A stretch of 64,000 nt of DNA, taken from the NCBI GenBank assembly GCA_017893485.1, contig JACEHZ010000372.1, forward strand, positions 1,302,001 through 1,366,000, given 5' to 3'. How positions within the stretch are numbered: the first letter of the stretch is position 1; the number at the start of each line of letters is the position of its first letter. Below, piece by piece: positions 44,106-54,240 of the stretch. The translations under genes and the position numbers were made by a program. The notes below the pieces were generated by a model. The model had not been told where the DNA came from. It worked only from the letters and a program-made list of their open reading frames with translations, and did not search any database. This stretch comes from Hemerocallis citrina (lineage: Eukaryota; Streptophyta; Magnoliopsida; Asparagales; Asphodelaceae).

Positions 44106-44622
44106 GACACACCTTTCTTGGTTTCCCCTTCATCATCATCAAGACTGAAAACTACTCTATGTATCGAATCGGGTGTCTGCCTCTTCGACCTCCTACTCCT
44201 ATACAAATTCAAACAAATACCCATATTGAGAAATCTTGAACAAGATTGATCAAATGTAAGAAATAGAGAGGGGGGTATTTTGTTCATGACCTGTTGGAGT
44301 TGGTTTTTGAAGGGGGCTTCGATAGCGGAGCGGGTGCGAGGGGGGGTCGCGCAACGCGAGCAAAGTTCGAGGGGGGGGGGGATGAGGAGAGAGGCGGCGG
44401 GGACTGTGAGAGAGAGGTAGAGGAATCGACGGGTTTGGAGGTGGGTGTTTCTGAGAGAGAGTTTAATTTGTGTGAAAATTACGGTTGTGTCCTTTTTCTG
44501 TGTAGGTATGAGGGGTAAAATTTGACAGAATTAACCCTACATTATTTTTTTGGCTTTGTATGTTTATGAGGGCATGATAGTAAAAAGCTGCCAAAATAGG
44601 GCTTTGCTTAATAATACTATAG
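43219..44622. other. Remaining Helitron filler, possible second captured piece
   Basis: On the minus strand near 44140-44225 a short stretch reads MGICLNLYRSRRSKRQTP and could be the N-terminus of a captured gene. On the plus strand 44294-44518 is GC-rich and Gly/Arg-coding. I recognise neither. The long Leu run in the minus frame is the translation of an (AAT) microsatellite at 44064-44104. Confidence 0.35.
44064..44104. repeat. (AAT)n microsatellite
   Basis: About 13 uninterrupted TAA/AAT units. Confidence 0.95.
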
Positions 44623-44837
44623 ATTAATAATTAATTACTAATTAACTAATTAAGGCAGCAGTGGTGTGGTCCTATAGGGGGTCAACATGCGTTTGATCCA
44701 TCATTCCCAATTAGTAATTAATTACTAGTAATCAGTATGTGCGATGCACGTTTTAATTAAATTTATTTTTTATATAGTAATAATAAGACGTAATCTGACC
44801 TCGAACCTGAGATCTCCCTTTACTCATCATATACTCT

Positions 44838-45016
44838 TTACAAATTGATTAATGCTACATCCACTACCAATTTCACTACATTTTTCTTCACTATCTTAGT
44901 TGGCACACTCCAACAGGTTGGAAAAGATAGAGTAGGTGGGAGAACTCTCCAATAGGAGTATGCCACCTATGGTAGTGAACAAATTGGTAGTGGATGAAGC
45001 ATTACTCTTACAAATT
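44838..45016. mobile_element. Mutator-type MITE inside the Helitron
   Basis: The element is 44847-45007 (161 bp). Its ends are inverted repeats of about 27 bp, of the form GAKTAATGCTWCATCCACTA. It is flanked by a perfect 9-bp TSD, TTACAAATT, at 44838-44846 and 45008-45016. A 9-bp TSD points to the Mutator superfamily. Confidence 0.85.
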
Positions 45017-45044
45017 ATCTCTAGTGGCACAAACTTTTATTTTA

Positions 45045-45398
45045 CTAGTAATCTACACGTGAGATGCACGTTCTAATTAAAAAAATTTTATATAGTAAAT
45101 AATAAGATGTAATCTGGTCTCGAACTTGAGGTCTTCCTTTACTCATCACATACTCCTTACAAATTATCCCTACTGGCACAAACTTTTATTTTATATGAGT
45201 GAAACTTTTGTAAATGTCGTAAATAAATTTGAACTTTGAGGGTATTATGGTAACTAACAACAGTTGAGTATCTGAATGGTTAATATAACTCCCAGTTAAA
45301 AATGAAAGGTTGTGATTAGGTGGCTGAATGTCTACAAATTACAGGTTGCCTACAAATGACAATCCCAACTCTCCAATTATAATATTAGAGATTAGAGA
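45045..45398 (-). mobile_element. Nested non-autonomous Helitron
   Basis: CTAG at 45045 follows the host base A. A hairpin around CACGTGAGATGCACGT lies just inside it, and the other end has CTCCAATTATAATATTAGAGA. There is no coding capacity. The right end is 45391 or 45398 because ATTAGAG is repeated. Confidence 0.7.
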
Positions 45399-45598
45399 TC
45401 CCAGTGACACTTTTGTAAATAATTATGTCGTAAATAAATTTGAACTTTGAGGGTATTATGGTAACTATCAACAGTTGAGTAAATGAATGGTTAATATAAC
45501 TCCCACTTAAAAATGATTGGTTGAGATTAGATGGTTGAATGTCTATAAATTACTTGTTGTCTACAAATGACAACCCCAACTCTCTCATTATAATATTA

Positions 45599-45908
45599 CT
45601 AGTAATCTTCACGTGCAATGCACGTTCTAATTAATTATTTTTTTAATATAGGGAATAACAAGACGTAATCTGGCCTCGAACCTGAGACCTCCTTTTACTC
45701 ATCACATACTTTTTACAAATTACTCATAGTGTCATTAACTTTTATTCAATATGAGTGACACTTTTGTAAATAATTATGTCGTAAATAAATGAATGGTTAA
45801 TATAACTCACACTTAAAAATAAATGGTTGAGATTAAATGGTTGGTTGTCTACAAATTACAGGTTTTATACAAAAGACAACCCCAACTCTCCCATTATAAT
45901 ATTAGAGA
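45599..45908 (-). mobile_element. Nested non-autonomous Helitron
   Basis: On the minus strand it starts TCTCTAATATTATAATGGGA (right end 45908) and ends with hairpin ACGTGCATTGCACGT, a spacer and TACTAG (CTAG at 45599-45602), next to host T. It is the best-preserved example of the family here, about 310 bp. Confidence 0.8.
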
Positions 45909-45915
45909 TTAGAGA

Positions 45916-47040
45916 TAATAATTACTAGTAATTTACGCGTACGATACACGTCTTAATAAATATAGTTTTTTTTAAGTAAAAATTCAGATCTCCTTTGTAA
46001 TAGTCATGCACGTGCGTTATATACGTTGATTAGATTAACAAATGACAACTCCTCTTCTCCCATTATCTCTAATATATTATAATTGGAGAAGGTCTTAGTG
46101 TTATTTGTAAATCTACCAACGTGTGTATTGCATGTGCATAACTAATATGTTCTTAGGTTCGAGTCCTCATTATGTCAGATTTTTTACTTTAATTTTTTTA
46201 AATATATTAAATATGCATCACACATGTAAATTATTCTTTACTTATCTATCTATCTATCTATCTATAATATAATATATAATCTCTACTATTTTAATGAGTG
46301 AGTTGGGGTTTGTAACAAACAAACTTTAACTTTGTAATTATATAAACACGTATAATACACGTCCAAACTATATTCAACAAATATAAATGTGCACCGCACG
46401 TGTAGCCCAAATCAAAACATTCAAATATAAACTATTTTTTTCTTATTCAATATATATTTATTTAATTTGATGACTTTATTTTTTTTAGACATGCATCGTA
46501 CATACATTATACTAATAATACTAGATAGATTAGATTATAGAGATTGGAGATTGTAGTTTATGGGGTTTTCATTAACTAACTAATTAATTAATTAATTTAC
46601 TGATTAAGCAAGTAGTGTTTGTGGTCCCATGGGCATCCCCACAAAACACAAATGACAAACCTTCAGACTAAGAGCCAAAGTGGGTCCCAAATGTGAACAA
46701 AGTTTATGCAAAATTGAATTTCTTATGAAAAAAAGAACAAGCGTTTGATCTCCTCGAGATCAGCACTTTACGACAGGGTAGTTCTACTGCACATTTTCGT
46801 TAAAACCATAAAAGATAGAGAATTTTTTCGAAAAAAAGTTTGGGAACAAGTCTTAGTAACACACACCCATCCTTACTCGAGATATACATTGATTGAGGAT
46901 TTTATGCAGTACACGGTATTTAAACTCTAAAGCCTCTTGCTCATAAGTGAAAAGCCTTAATACTGAACCACACTGACACTTGCGGAAGCAGAGATTTTAA
47001 AAATATAAAAAGTAATAGGGTGAAAAATACTTTTCAGGTC
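45916..47040. other. Remnants of further Helitrons and unassigned DNA
   Basis: Another CTAG end with a degenerate hairpin is at 45925. Plus-strand 5' ends of TCTCTAATATATTATAATTG type are near 46065 and, as TCTCTACTATTTTAATG, near 46283. A TCTA microsatellite is at 46243-46264. From about 46560 to 47040 I see no recognisable feature; a plus frame at 46745-46930 has no known domain. Confidence 0.5.
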
Positions 47041-47043
47041 TAA

Positions 47044-47875
47044 GAGCATCTGTAGTCGTTGACGGTGAAAAAATGAATATATGGATAAATAGAAATAAGA
47101 ATCGAACTTTTGCTGCACTCGTTCGAAGCTATTTTTTAGCAATCTATCTTATAATAATAAGCGACGGCACATGAAGTGCCGTCGGAAAGGGAAAAAAAAT
47201 CAGTTAATTTTGTGGGACGGCACTTCCAGTGCCGTCCGATCAAAAAAAAAAAAAATACACGGTGCGACGGCACATGAAGTGTCGTCGGAGAAGGAAAAAA
47301 AAAAAATGGACCGAATATCACGGACGGCACATGAAGTGCCGTCCAAGAGGGTAACCCCACTTTTTTTTTGGTCATTTTCCACTTTTCCGAAAATTACAAA
47401 AACATTTCAGTAATTACAAAAAAATTACAAAAAATTACAAAAAATTACAAAAACATTTCAGAAATTGCAAAAAAATTAAAAAATTGCAAAAACATTTTCA
47501 AAAATTGCAAAAAAAATCAAAAATTACAAAAACCTCCGGACGGCACTTCATGTGCCGTCCGAGGAATTTGGGCTGTAATTTTTTTTTTTTCAAAGGACGG
47601 CACTTCATGTGCCGTCCGATGGGAGGGGGTGTTTTTTAATTGAAAAAAAAAAAAAAAAAATCAAGGGACGGCACTTGAAGTGCCGTCCGACGTGGCAAAT
47701 TTTTTTTTTGGGTGCGACGGCAGTCGCTCAAATATGGATAATTCTCAAATCGATTCTCATTTATAGCACACGACTGTAGCGATTTATCGATAAAATGGAT
47801 ATTTGGCAAAAGTGCAGCATGTTCGTTTGCCAAATATCCATTTTATCGATATTTGGCAAACGACTACAGATGCTC
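47044..47875. mobile_element. Tourist-like (PIF/Harbinger) element with seven perfect palindromes
   Basis: The ends GAGCATCTGTAGTCGT and ACGACTACAGATGCTC are flanked by TAA at 47041-47043 and 47876-47878. The interior carries palindromes of the form ACGGCACWTSAWGTGCCGT at 47163, 47216, 47266, 47323, 47539, 47596 and 47667, with a partial one at 47716. They are separated by runs of A or T and a low-complexity AATTACAAAA stretch (47390-47530). Its right subterminal hairpins match those of 21914-22488. No protein is encoded. Confidence 0.8.
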
Positions 47876-47878
47876 TAA

Positions 47879-48143
47879 CCGGGATAAAGTTGTATGCCCA
47901 ATTTGGCATATAAAATTTTATAAAAATTAAACCATGTGCAATTATTTACATTTAAGATAGTCTTCGAACTAAATAGACCGTTAATTGATTGATACATCTC
48001 TTACCGGAGGTCTCTCCCTATAACCCTCTTTCCCCAACAATTTTAGTTACTCTTGTTACTTAGATCCTACCACTGACACCCTAAAGATGGTATCATTTGG
48101 AGATGGACTACCTCAGGTTTTTATTCGGCTAAGTCATATTATA
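47879..48143 (+). pseudogene. LINE ORF2 remnant, part left of the Helitron
   Basis: From 48083 the frame reads KDGIIWRWTTSGFYSAKSY, the typical block just before the C-terminal zinc domain of plant L1-type ORF2. Upstream of a TGA at 48074 the frame is lost. The frame continues exactly at 58009 when the Helitron is removed. From 47879 to 48070 nothing else is recognisable. Confidence 0.75.
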
Positions 48144-48352
48144 TCTCTAATATCTAATATTATAATGGGAGAAGGCCTTCGTGTCATTTGTGAATCTACC
48201 AATGCGTGCATTACATATGTATAACTAATATGAAGGAGGTCTCAGGTTCGAGTCCTCACTACGTCAGATTTTTTACTTTTTTTTAAAATATATTAAATGT
48301 GCATCACACGTGTAAATTATTATCTATCTATCTATCCATCTATCTATAATAT

Positions 48353-49114
48353 TGATGCGGTTTATTTCTGGGAGACGTGTGGATGCACCAGGTGTGAGTT
48401 CGGACTCAATTTGTATTTGAAGGAGAATGCTGCTCGTCTGACGACCCTTGGCTGACCGGGCGGAACCTGTGGCGACCTCGGGGTGATTCGGAGATCTGGG
48501 CTCGGATCAGAGGATTCGGATCCGAGGTCTTGTGTACCTGCAGACGGTCCTAAAACACCGGGGTTTGTCCCGGTGGTGGACCCTCCGACGATCTAGTCAG
48601 TCTCTGTGAGAGAGTAGCAATAACTAGGTGAATTTAAGTGAAAAAAGATTGATTACCTCAAAAGGTGGGTGAGAGTCTAGTATTTATAGAGAATCCCAAC
48701 CGGGTTTGGTTCCGCTTGGGGGCCGGATCTGGACCCGAAAGCCCATGGGCCTGACGTGGCAGAAGGCCCAGGGGGTTTAGGGCAGACGTGGTAATACCAA
48801 GAGCGGTATAGAGCTGACATGGCTGATCGTGGGTCTTCTGTGCTTCTGGGAGAATCGGAGGGCCTAGGCTGTGCCAGGTCATCCCCCTGCTTCGCCAGAG
48901 AGGGGGGACGGCCCGTGGGGCTGTCACGGATCGAAGGCCGAGGACCACTGAAGCTCGTCGGATACGAGGAGGCCAGTTCTGCGGGGGTGAATGTGAGGTT
49001 CGGCGCCGACCCTGCGGTGGTTCGAAGCCGAACTAGATTGCTATTTTTACCTTTCTTGAATGAGAGTTGTATTGGGCCCTGGTAGGGCCTCCAGGCCATT
49101 TTTACCCTGCCACA
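48353..49114 (-). repeat. Tat2 3' LTR
   Basis: 762 bp; on the minus strand it starts TGTGGCAGGG and ends CCGCATCA. It has a TATA box (CTCTATAAATACT on minus, near 48680). Confidence 0.95.
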
Positions 49115-49177
49115 CAAGCCCCCCACTCCTGCGGGGGTGCGGAAGCTAGCCGGGGAGGAGTGTTCATGGCCGTGGAA

Positions 49178-50160
49178 ATGGGATGGCAAATCGTTGAATC
49201 TTCCGGAGGAGAGTACCCTGGTGCTCGACCCAACCTCGAGATGACGAGGGATTACGTGTCGACAAGGGTGATGCGAGCTGTTGTTTCTTCCTGGGAAGAG
49301 TACCCTGGTGCCAGACCGAACCTCGAGATGAGGAGGGATTATGGGTCGGTAAGGGTGATGGCGAGCCGTTGGTCTTCCTGAGAAGACCACCCTGGTGCCA
49401 GACCTGACCTCGAGCTTGGCGAGGGATTACGGGTCGGCAAGGGCGATGGCGAGCCGTGAAGCCTTCCTGAGAAGACTACCCTGGTGCTAGACCTGACCTC
49501 GAGCTGGCGAGGGATTACGGGCCAACAAGGGTGGTGGCGAGCCGTTGGCCTTCCTGAGAAGACCACCTTGGTGCCAGACCTGACCTTGAGCTGGGCGAGG
49601 GATTACGGGTCGGCAAGGGCGATGGCGGGCCGTGAAGCCTTCCTGAGAAGACTACCCTGGTCCTAGACCTGACCTCGAGCTGGCGAGGGATTACGGGCCA
49701 ACAAGGGTGGTGGCGAGCCGTTGGCCTTCCTGAGAAGACCACCCTGGTGCCAGACCTGACCTCGAGCTTGGCGAGGGATTACGGGTCGGTAAGGGTGATG
49801 GCGAGCCGTGAAGCCTTCCTGAGAAGACTACCCTGGTGCTAGACCTGACCTCGAGCTGGCGAGGGATTACGGGCCAACAAGGGTGATGGTGAGCCGTTGG
49901 TCTTCCTGAGAAGACCACCCTGGTGCCAGACCTGACCTCGAGCTTGGCGAGGGATTACGGGTCGGTAAGGGTGATGGCGAGCCGTGAAGCCTTCCTGAGA
50001 AGACTACCCTGGTGCTAGACCTGACCTCGAGCTGGCGAGGGATTACGGGCCAACAAGGGTGATGGCGAGCCGTTGGCCTTCCTGAGAAGACCACCCTGGT
50101 GCCAGACCTGACCTCGAGCTTGGCGAGGGATTACGGGTCGGCCAGGGTGATATCGAGCTG
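49178..50160. repeat. 88-bp minisatellite of Tat2 organised as a 176-bp dimer
   Basis: Units of 87-89 bp alternate between two forms. One has GAGCCGTTGG, CCACCCTGGTGCCAG and GAGCTTGGCGAGG. The other has GAGCCGTGAAG, CTACCCTGGTGCTAG and GGGCCAACAAGGG. Same-form units recur every 176 bp (49356, 49532, 49708, 49884, 50060). The first two units (49178-49355) are more diverged. Same location and same underlying sequence as the Tat1 array, opposite strand. Confidence 0.9.
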
Positions 50161-50164
50161 TCAT

Positions 50165-51280
50165 GCCCTAGAGCGTTTTGAGCGGGGGTAGCCCGCCGTT
50201 CCTGCGGAGCATTGAAGGCTCTCCGGAATCTGTGTGATGGTCCAATTTCCTAGGGGCATTAATGGCGCCGCCTGATAAATGCAGATAGCGCATGGGCTTC
50301 CGTCAATTGGCTTTCCCCGTGTCATAATGGTTGGTCTATGGGGGAGGCTATAAATACCTCTCTCCCCACAGTGGGTTTGATCACAGCAGGGGTGGTCTAT
50401 TGGCCATCGGAGGTGTCTGCTTCGGCGGGCGCCTGTCTCTTGCAAAAATTTTCGACCCTGGCGGTGTCGGAGAGGTGGTTACTCTGCCGCCCCGATCTTC
50501 TCTTGGATCTGATGGCTCTTGATACGGTAGCCAGATCCAGGGGAGATCAGGGCGAGAGGGTTAACGGTCGAAATCCGTACTGGTAGAAAAGGAGCCTCGG
50601 ATTGGTGGTGGTTGTGCCGTCTGGATCCTTTTTCGGGTCAGAAGACCCTGACACGGTTGTTTGGCCCGAAAGAGAACCAGACGGGAGGGGCACCAACCGT
50701 ATTCCGATATTGGGGCTGAAGAGTCTCAGATAGAGGGGTCGCCTCCGACCAGGGGTTGGCCACTCTGTCTTCCGATAGGGCTCCAGGCGATGGTGGTTTC
50801 TGTCCTACCCTCGAACAGTTCGGGGTTTCGGCACCAACCCGAGGCTGTAAGCCCCAAGCTGTTCGGGGATGAGAGGGGAACCGATCGAATGCTGGAGCCC
50901 GGGGCGTCTGTCGAAGGACGGCGCCTTAAACCTTAAGTAAAGCGTTTTCTCCGTCGCATACTCTATCCGAACCGACCTCTGAGTCTGGCCGCCAGCCTGG
51001 CACCTGATGACATCAGCAGCGCACGCTTCGAGGATGTGGCGCATTTTTCCAGGCGGCAGTTGTACATCAATCGGTGAATAGTAATTGCGGAAGTCGAGGA
51101 GCCATTCTTATCCTTTATAAGTATTCCCCCCTCCCCTTTTCTCGCCCACTTCTTTCTTGCTGCTTTCTTTCTTGAAAAATCTTCCAACCATTCAGCGCTC
51201 GTTCTTGTAGTTAGCTGTACTAGGCTCGTCTTTCCGAAGCGTCCCCCGGTTAGTTGGTAAGTTCTTTTGGTTTAGGCACA
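50165..51280 (+). other. Upstream region of the Tat2 antisense gene
   Basis: Non-coding. It contains TATAAATA at 50349-50356 inside a GGGGAGG/CCTCTCTCCCC inverted repeat and TATAAGTA at 51116-51123. The sequence GTAAGTT...TTAGGCACAG directly before the ATG is conserved with Tat1. It looks like a splice acceptor, but the visible GT-AG interval (25 bp) is too short for an intron. Confidence 0.55.
51116..51123 (+). promoter_or_regulatory. TATA box of the Tat2 antisense gene
   Basis: TATAAGTA about 160 bp upstream of the ATG at 51282, at the same spacing as in Tat1. Confidence 0.6.
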
Positions 51281-51281
51281 G

Positions 51282-54240
51282 ATGGATAGGGCTCAGTCCG
51301 GCTCGTTAGCGTCGACGTCCAGGGGGGAAGTGAAGCGCACCTCCACATCGACGTCGTGGGAGGAGCACGTGCCTGAGGAGGAGTCGGTGCACGCTGTGGA
51401 GCCTTCCGATTCAGTTTCGTGGGAGGAACCAGTAGGTGAGGGGGAGGTGGTACACAAGATGAGGCCGTCCCGCTCCCGACGTCCCTTCGTGGTGGAGAGT
51501 AGGGAGTCGGAGGAAACCAGTGATAGTTCGGACGACATCCAGGTACTGGAGTTGTCTTCCGAGGAGGAGGAGGGCGAGGGCGACATGATGAGGAGATCCA
51601 CCGTTCAGGGTGCGGGCTCGAGTTTCACGCCGACAGGCCTGGGGCCCTTACCTACTCCCTCGTCGGAGCGAGCCAAGAAGAGGAAGAGGGCCTCGAGGAA
51701 GGCGGGGTCGAGGACTGGGGGTTCGAGCCAGGCGCCTGTTTTCCGCAACTTGATGACAGGTTCGCCCGTACAGCCGAAGCCTTTCCATCAGTATCCCGAC
51801 GATCTTTCTGACAAGGAGCTCTTCGGTGTGCAGCCCTCTTCGCCGAGTCGGAGGAGGGTGATGATGGACGCGATCCCGACTGTCTTGGAGGGCGGGGACT
51901 TGGAGGTTCTGCAGCTGGCGTATCACATAGGGCCTGGCTACGATTTGTTACTGCCGAGCTCTACTCTGCGCCCCACCGATCCCCTTTCTGCTTGGTATTG
52001 CGTCTTCCCAGTGGACGCTTTCATCTCCGGGCTGAGGTTGCCAGTTCACCCGTTTGTTCGGGATGTGCTGAAATGGGCCTCCTTGGCCCCCATGCAGTAC
52101 GGGCCGAACTCTTGGAAGCAGATTATCTGCTTTGTGTTGATGTGCGAGGAATAGAAGGTACCCCTAAGGCTGAATGTGTTCCGTGCGATGTTGATGATCA
52201 GCTCGGCGGTCGAGGGTATTTACTACATCTCTCCCCGGAGTAAGGGTAAGGTCATTCACAGTCACCCGGACTCCATCAAGGAATGGAAGAAAAAATATCT
52301 GGTGATCCGGAGTGAAGAGCCCTGGGACATTCCCACTCGATGGAATCACTCCAAACCGAACTATCAAGCGCCGAGGCCGAGGGATTTGTCGGCCGAGGAG
52401 TGGGGGTTTGTCGAGCGCCTCCGTTCGTCACCCAGTATTGATTGGACGAAGGTGACGGAGGCCAACTTGGCGAGCGTTGGACTGAGCCCGACTGTCATGT
52501 GTATGTAATTGTTTCTTTTCTTTCGGTCTTATCGTACTTTCTTGCTCATTGCTGTTAATGGCTTTTTCTGCAGATATGGACGAAGTATCGATCAAGGCAA
52601 AGAGGCTCGCCATGAGGAAGGAGAATGCAGAGAAGAAGGGGGAGGCGGCGAAGAGGCTAAGGGGGTCGCCCCTAGTCATTTCTGAGGTCCAGCCCGAATC
52701 GGGGACCAAGAGGATTTGCTCGGAGACGAGCAAGGGGGCGGCTGCTTCGAAGGGCCAGAGCCTAGTGAGGGCCTCCGTTCTTGACAAGGAGAAAGGTCCC
52801 TTGGTCGAGGTTGAGGAAGAGGACCCGGTGGCGGAGTTGCTGCGGCAGCGGTGGGCTCCGGACTGGTCTGTTCGGACGGGGGACCGTCTGACCGACGAGG
52901 CCCAGGCCGTCGAGGTGGTGGAGAAGTTGGCGACCCCTCGTGACCGCAAGGTGATGGAGGGTGAGCCCGTGGAAGTGACGTTCACGCGTCTGGCGCAGGC
53001 CCTCGTGCAGGTAATTCCGTCGACCCTATTCTCCTTGTCAATTTTTTCTGTGGAAGTCTTTTTCTTTATCTGCGCTCGTTGGTCGCAGGCTTGCATGCAG
53101 GGGGCTAATATGAAGAAGCTCTACGAGGCGTCCCTGGCACAAGAGCGAGCTCGGGCGGAGAATAGCGAGTGGGAGATGAAGGAACTGCGGATCGAGCTCG
53201 AGGGTTCGCACAAGAGGGAGCAGCAGATGAAGCTCGAGCTCGAGGCCAAGGATGCGGAGTGGGGGAAGAAGGTGGCCTCCTTGAAGAAGAAGTTCGTCAA
53301 GGAGAAGGAAGAAGTGACGATTACGGGCCAGATGATGGTGATCAAGGCCCAGGACACATGTTATGCGAAGGCCCTCAGCCATGTGAGGCACTTCTATCCG
53401 ACCATCGACCTGTCCAATTTTGAGTACGACATGGAGATTGAGGGGATGTCGAAGACTCCTGGCGAAGGAGGGCCTGCTCTCGACCCGCCGGCCGATCCAT
53501 CTGTAGATCCGTCAGTCGACGCTGAGGTGGGACGATAAGCTGTATTATTCTGTCTTTCTTTTCTCCTTCTCTTGACTGTATTTGCCTCCCGCGGACTGGC
53601 CACCGCCTTTTTTGTAAAGAGTACTTAAATTTATAGGGAAAAAAAGTTTTTTGACCGGCCAAGTATTTTGAACTCGGATTTTTCTGAACCTTTTCGCGTG
53701 TGTGTATTGGGTTGGCTGGTTTTCCTGTAGGTTGTGGCTCCCCTTCCCGAAGAGGACCCCCGACGTTCCGATGTGGCGTGGCTCCGGAGCAAGGTTGAGG
53801 TCCTGGAGGCCGCGTTGGTCTGCCACCGAAGGGGGGCCCGTGACACTGACGCGGCTTTGAATTTTTATTGGAATAAGTCTGAAGCTTTAAGCGAGGAGGC
53901 GAGCCGGCTGAGGAAGGCGATGCTGGATTGGGGACTCGGCGGTGCGAGCCTTGGGCAGGCGGTGTTGGGTGCCTCGGCGCCGAGGCCCGCTTCTGAAAGG
54001 TTACTTCGGGATGTCTCTGCGGAGAAAGAAATGGAGATACATCGTTGTAATATTATGCTGGGTGCCTCTGCGTCTTCCTCGGTGGGTCGACAAGCGGAGG
54101 GTGTTCCCTCTGCGCTGCTGCTGTTGCAGCGTACGCGACCAGGTGACGCCCAGAGCTCCGTGGCTGGGGAGTCGACCGTGGCTGAGTTCCAGGACCATCC
54201 TAACGAGCAGGGGGATTTTTTAGCCGCTTGTTCGAAGTAA
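51282..54240 (+). pseudogene. Tat2 antisense gene (aORF), four exons, one premature stop
   Basis: Runs opposite to gag-pol. Exons by frame and splice sites: 51282-52500, 52574-53010, 53089-53526 and 53731-54240. The introns are 73, 78 and 204 bp, all GT-AG, and all joints keep frame (the last donor, GAG/GTGGGA, is the same in Tat1). The N-terminus is acidic and Ser-rich, followed by a basic KKRKRASRKAG segment. A conserved domain (residues ~190-320) contains WYCVFPVDAFISGLRL and resembles Transposase_28/PF04195 'putative gypsy type transposon'. The C-terminal half is charged coiled coil (KELRIELEGSHKREQ, EAEWGKK-type heptads). A TAG at 52152-52154 interrupts exon 1; Tat1 has a sense codon there. 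AATAAAG lies near 54359. Biochemical role unknown; RNA- or protein-binding is possible from composition but not shown. Confidence 0.8.

Larger units (their letters stand above)
42368..44623 (-). mobile_element. Non-autonomous Helitron carrying a cyclophilin gene fragment
   Basis: On the minus strand it starts with TC (TCTATAGTATTATTAAGC, ending at plus position 44623) and ends with CTAG at 42371-42368. A short hairpin, CGTGC-ATC-GCACG, lies about 12 bp before the end. The flanking bases are A and T, as expected for insertion into an AT dinucleotide without TSD. The same 3' design (hairpin then TACTAG) is seen in the neighbouring elements. It encodes no Rep/helicase and carries a cyclophilin gene piece. 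Confidence 0.8.
44725..45915 (-). mobile_element. Helitron with nested Helitrons and a Mutator MITE
   Basis: The minus-strand 3' end CTAG is at 44725-44728, preceded by a GTGCGATGCACG hairpin. The 5' end (TCTCTAATA form) is near 45915. Inside are a 161-bp MITE and two younger Helitrons of the same family. Homologous segments flank each insertion (GGCACAAACTTTTATTTTA before one, AGTGACACTTTTGTAAATAA after it). Repeats of ATTAGAG make the right ends uncertain by about 7 bp. Confidence 0.6.

Noticed and set aside
43862..44287. Minus-strand frame with a run of Leu
   Set aside because: The Leu run is an (AAT) microsatellite read on the minus strand. Only the short MGICLNLYRSRR part might be captured coding sequence, and I do not recognise it.
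47171..47643. Small frames encoding repeated GTSCAVR or TAHEVPS residues
   Set aside because: They are translations of the palindrome array in the Tourist-like element.
49339..50094. Four similar minus-strand frames of 75 codons at 176-bp spacing
   Set aside because: They are produced by the 176-bp dimer repeat, not by genes.
51256..51281. 25-bp GT-AG intron directly before the antisense ATG
   Set aside because: It is far below the minimum length of plant introns. The conserved AG may instead be an acceptor for a donor further upstream.
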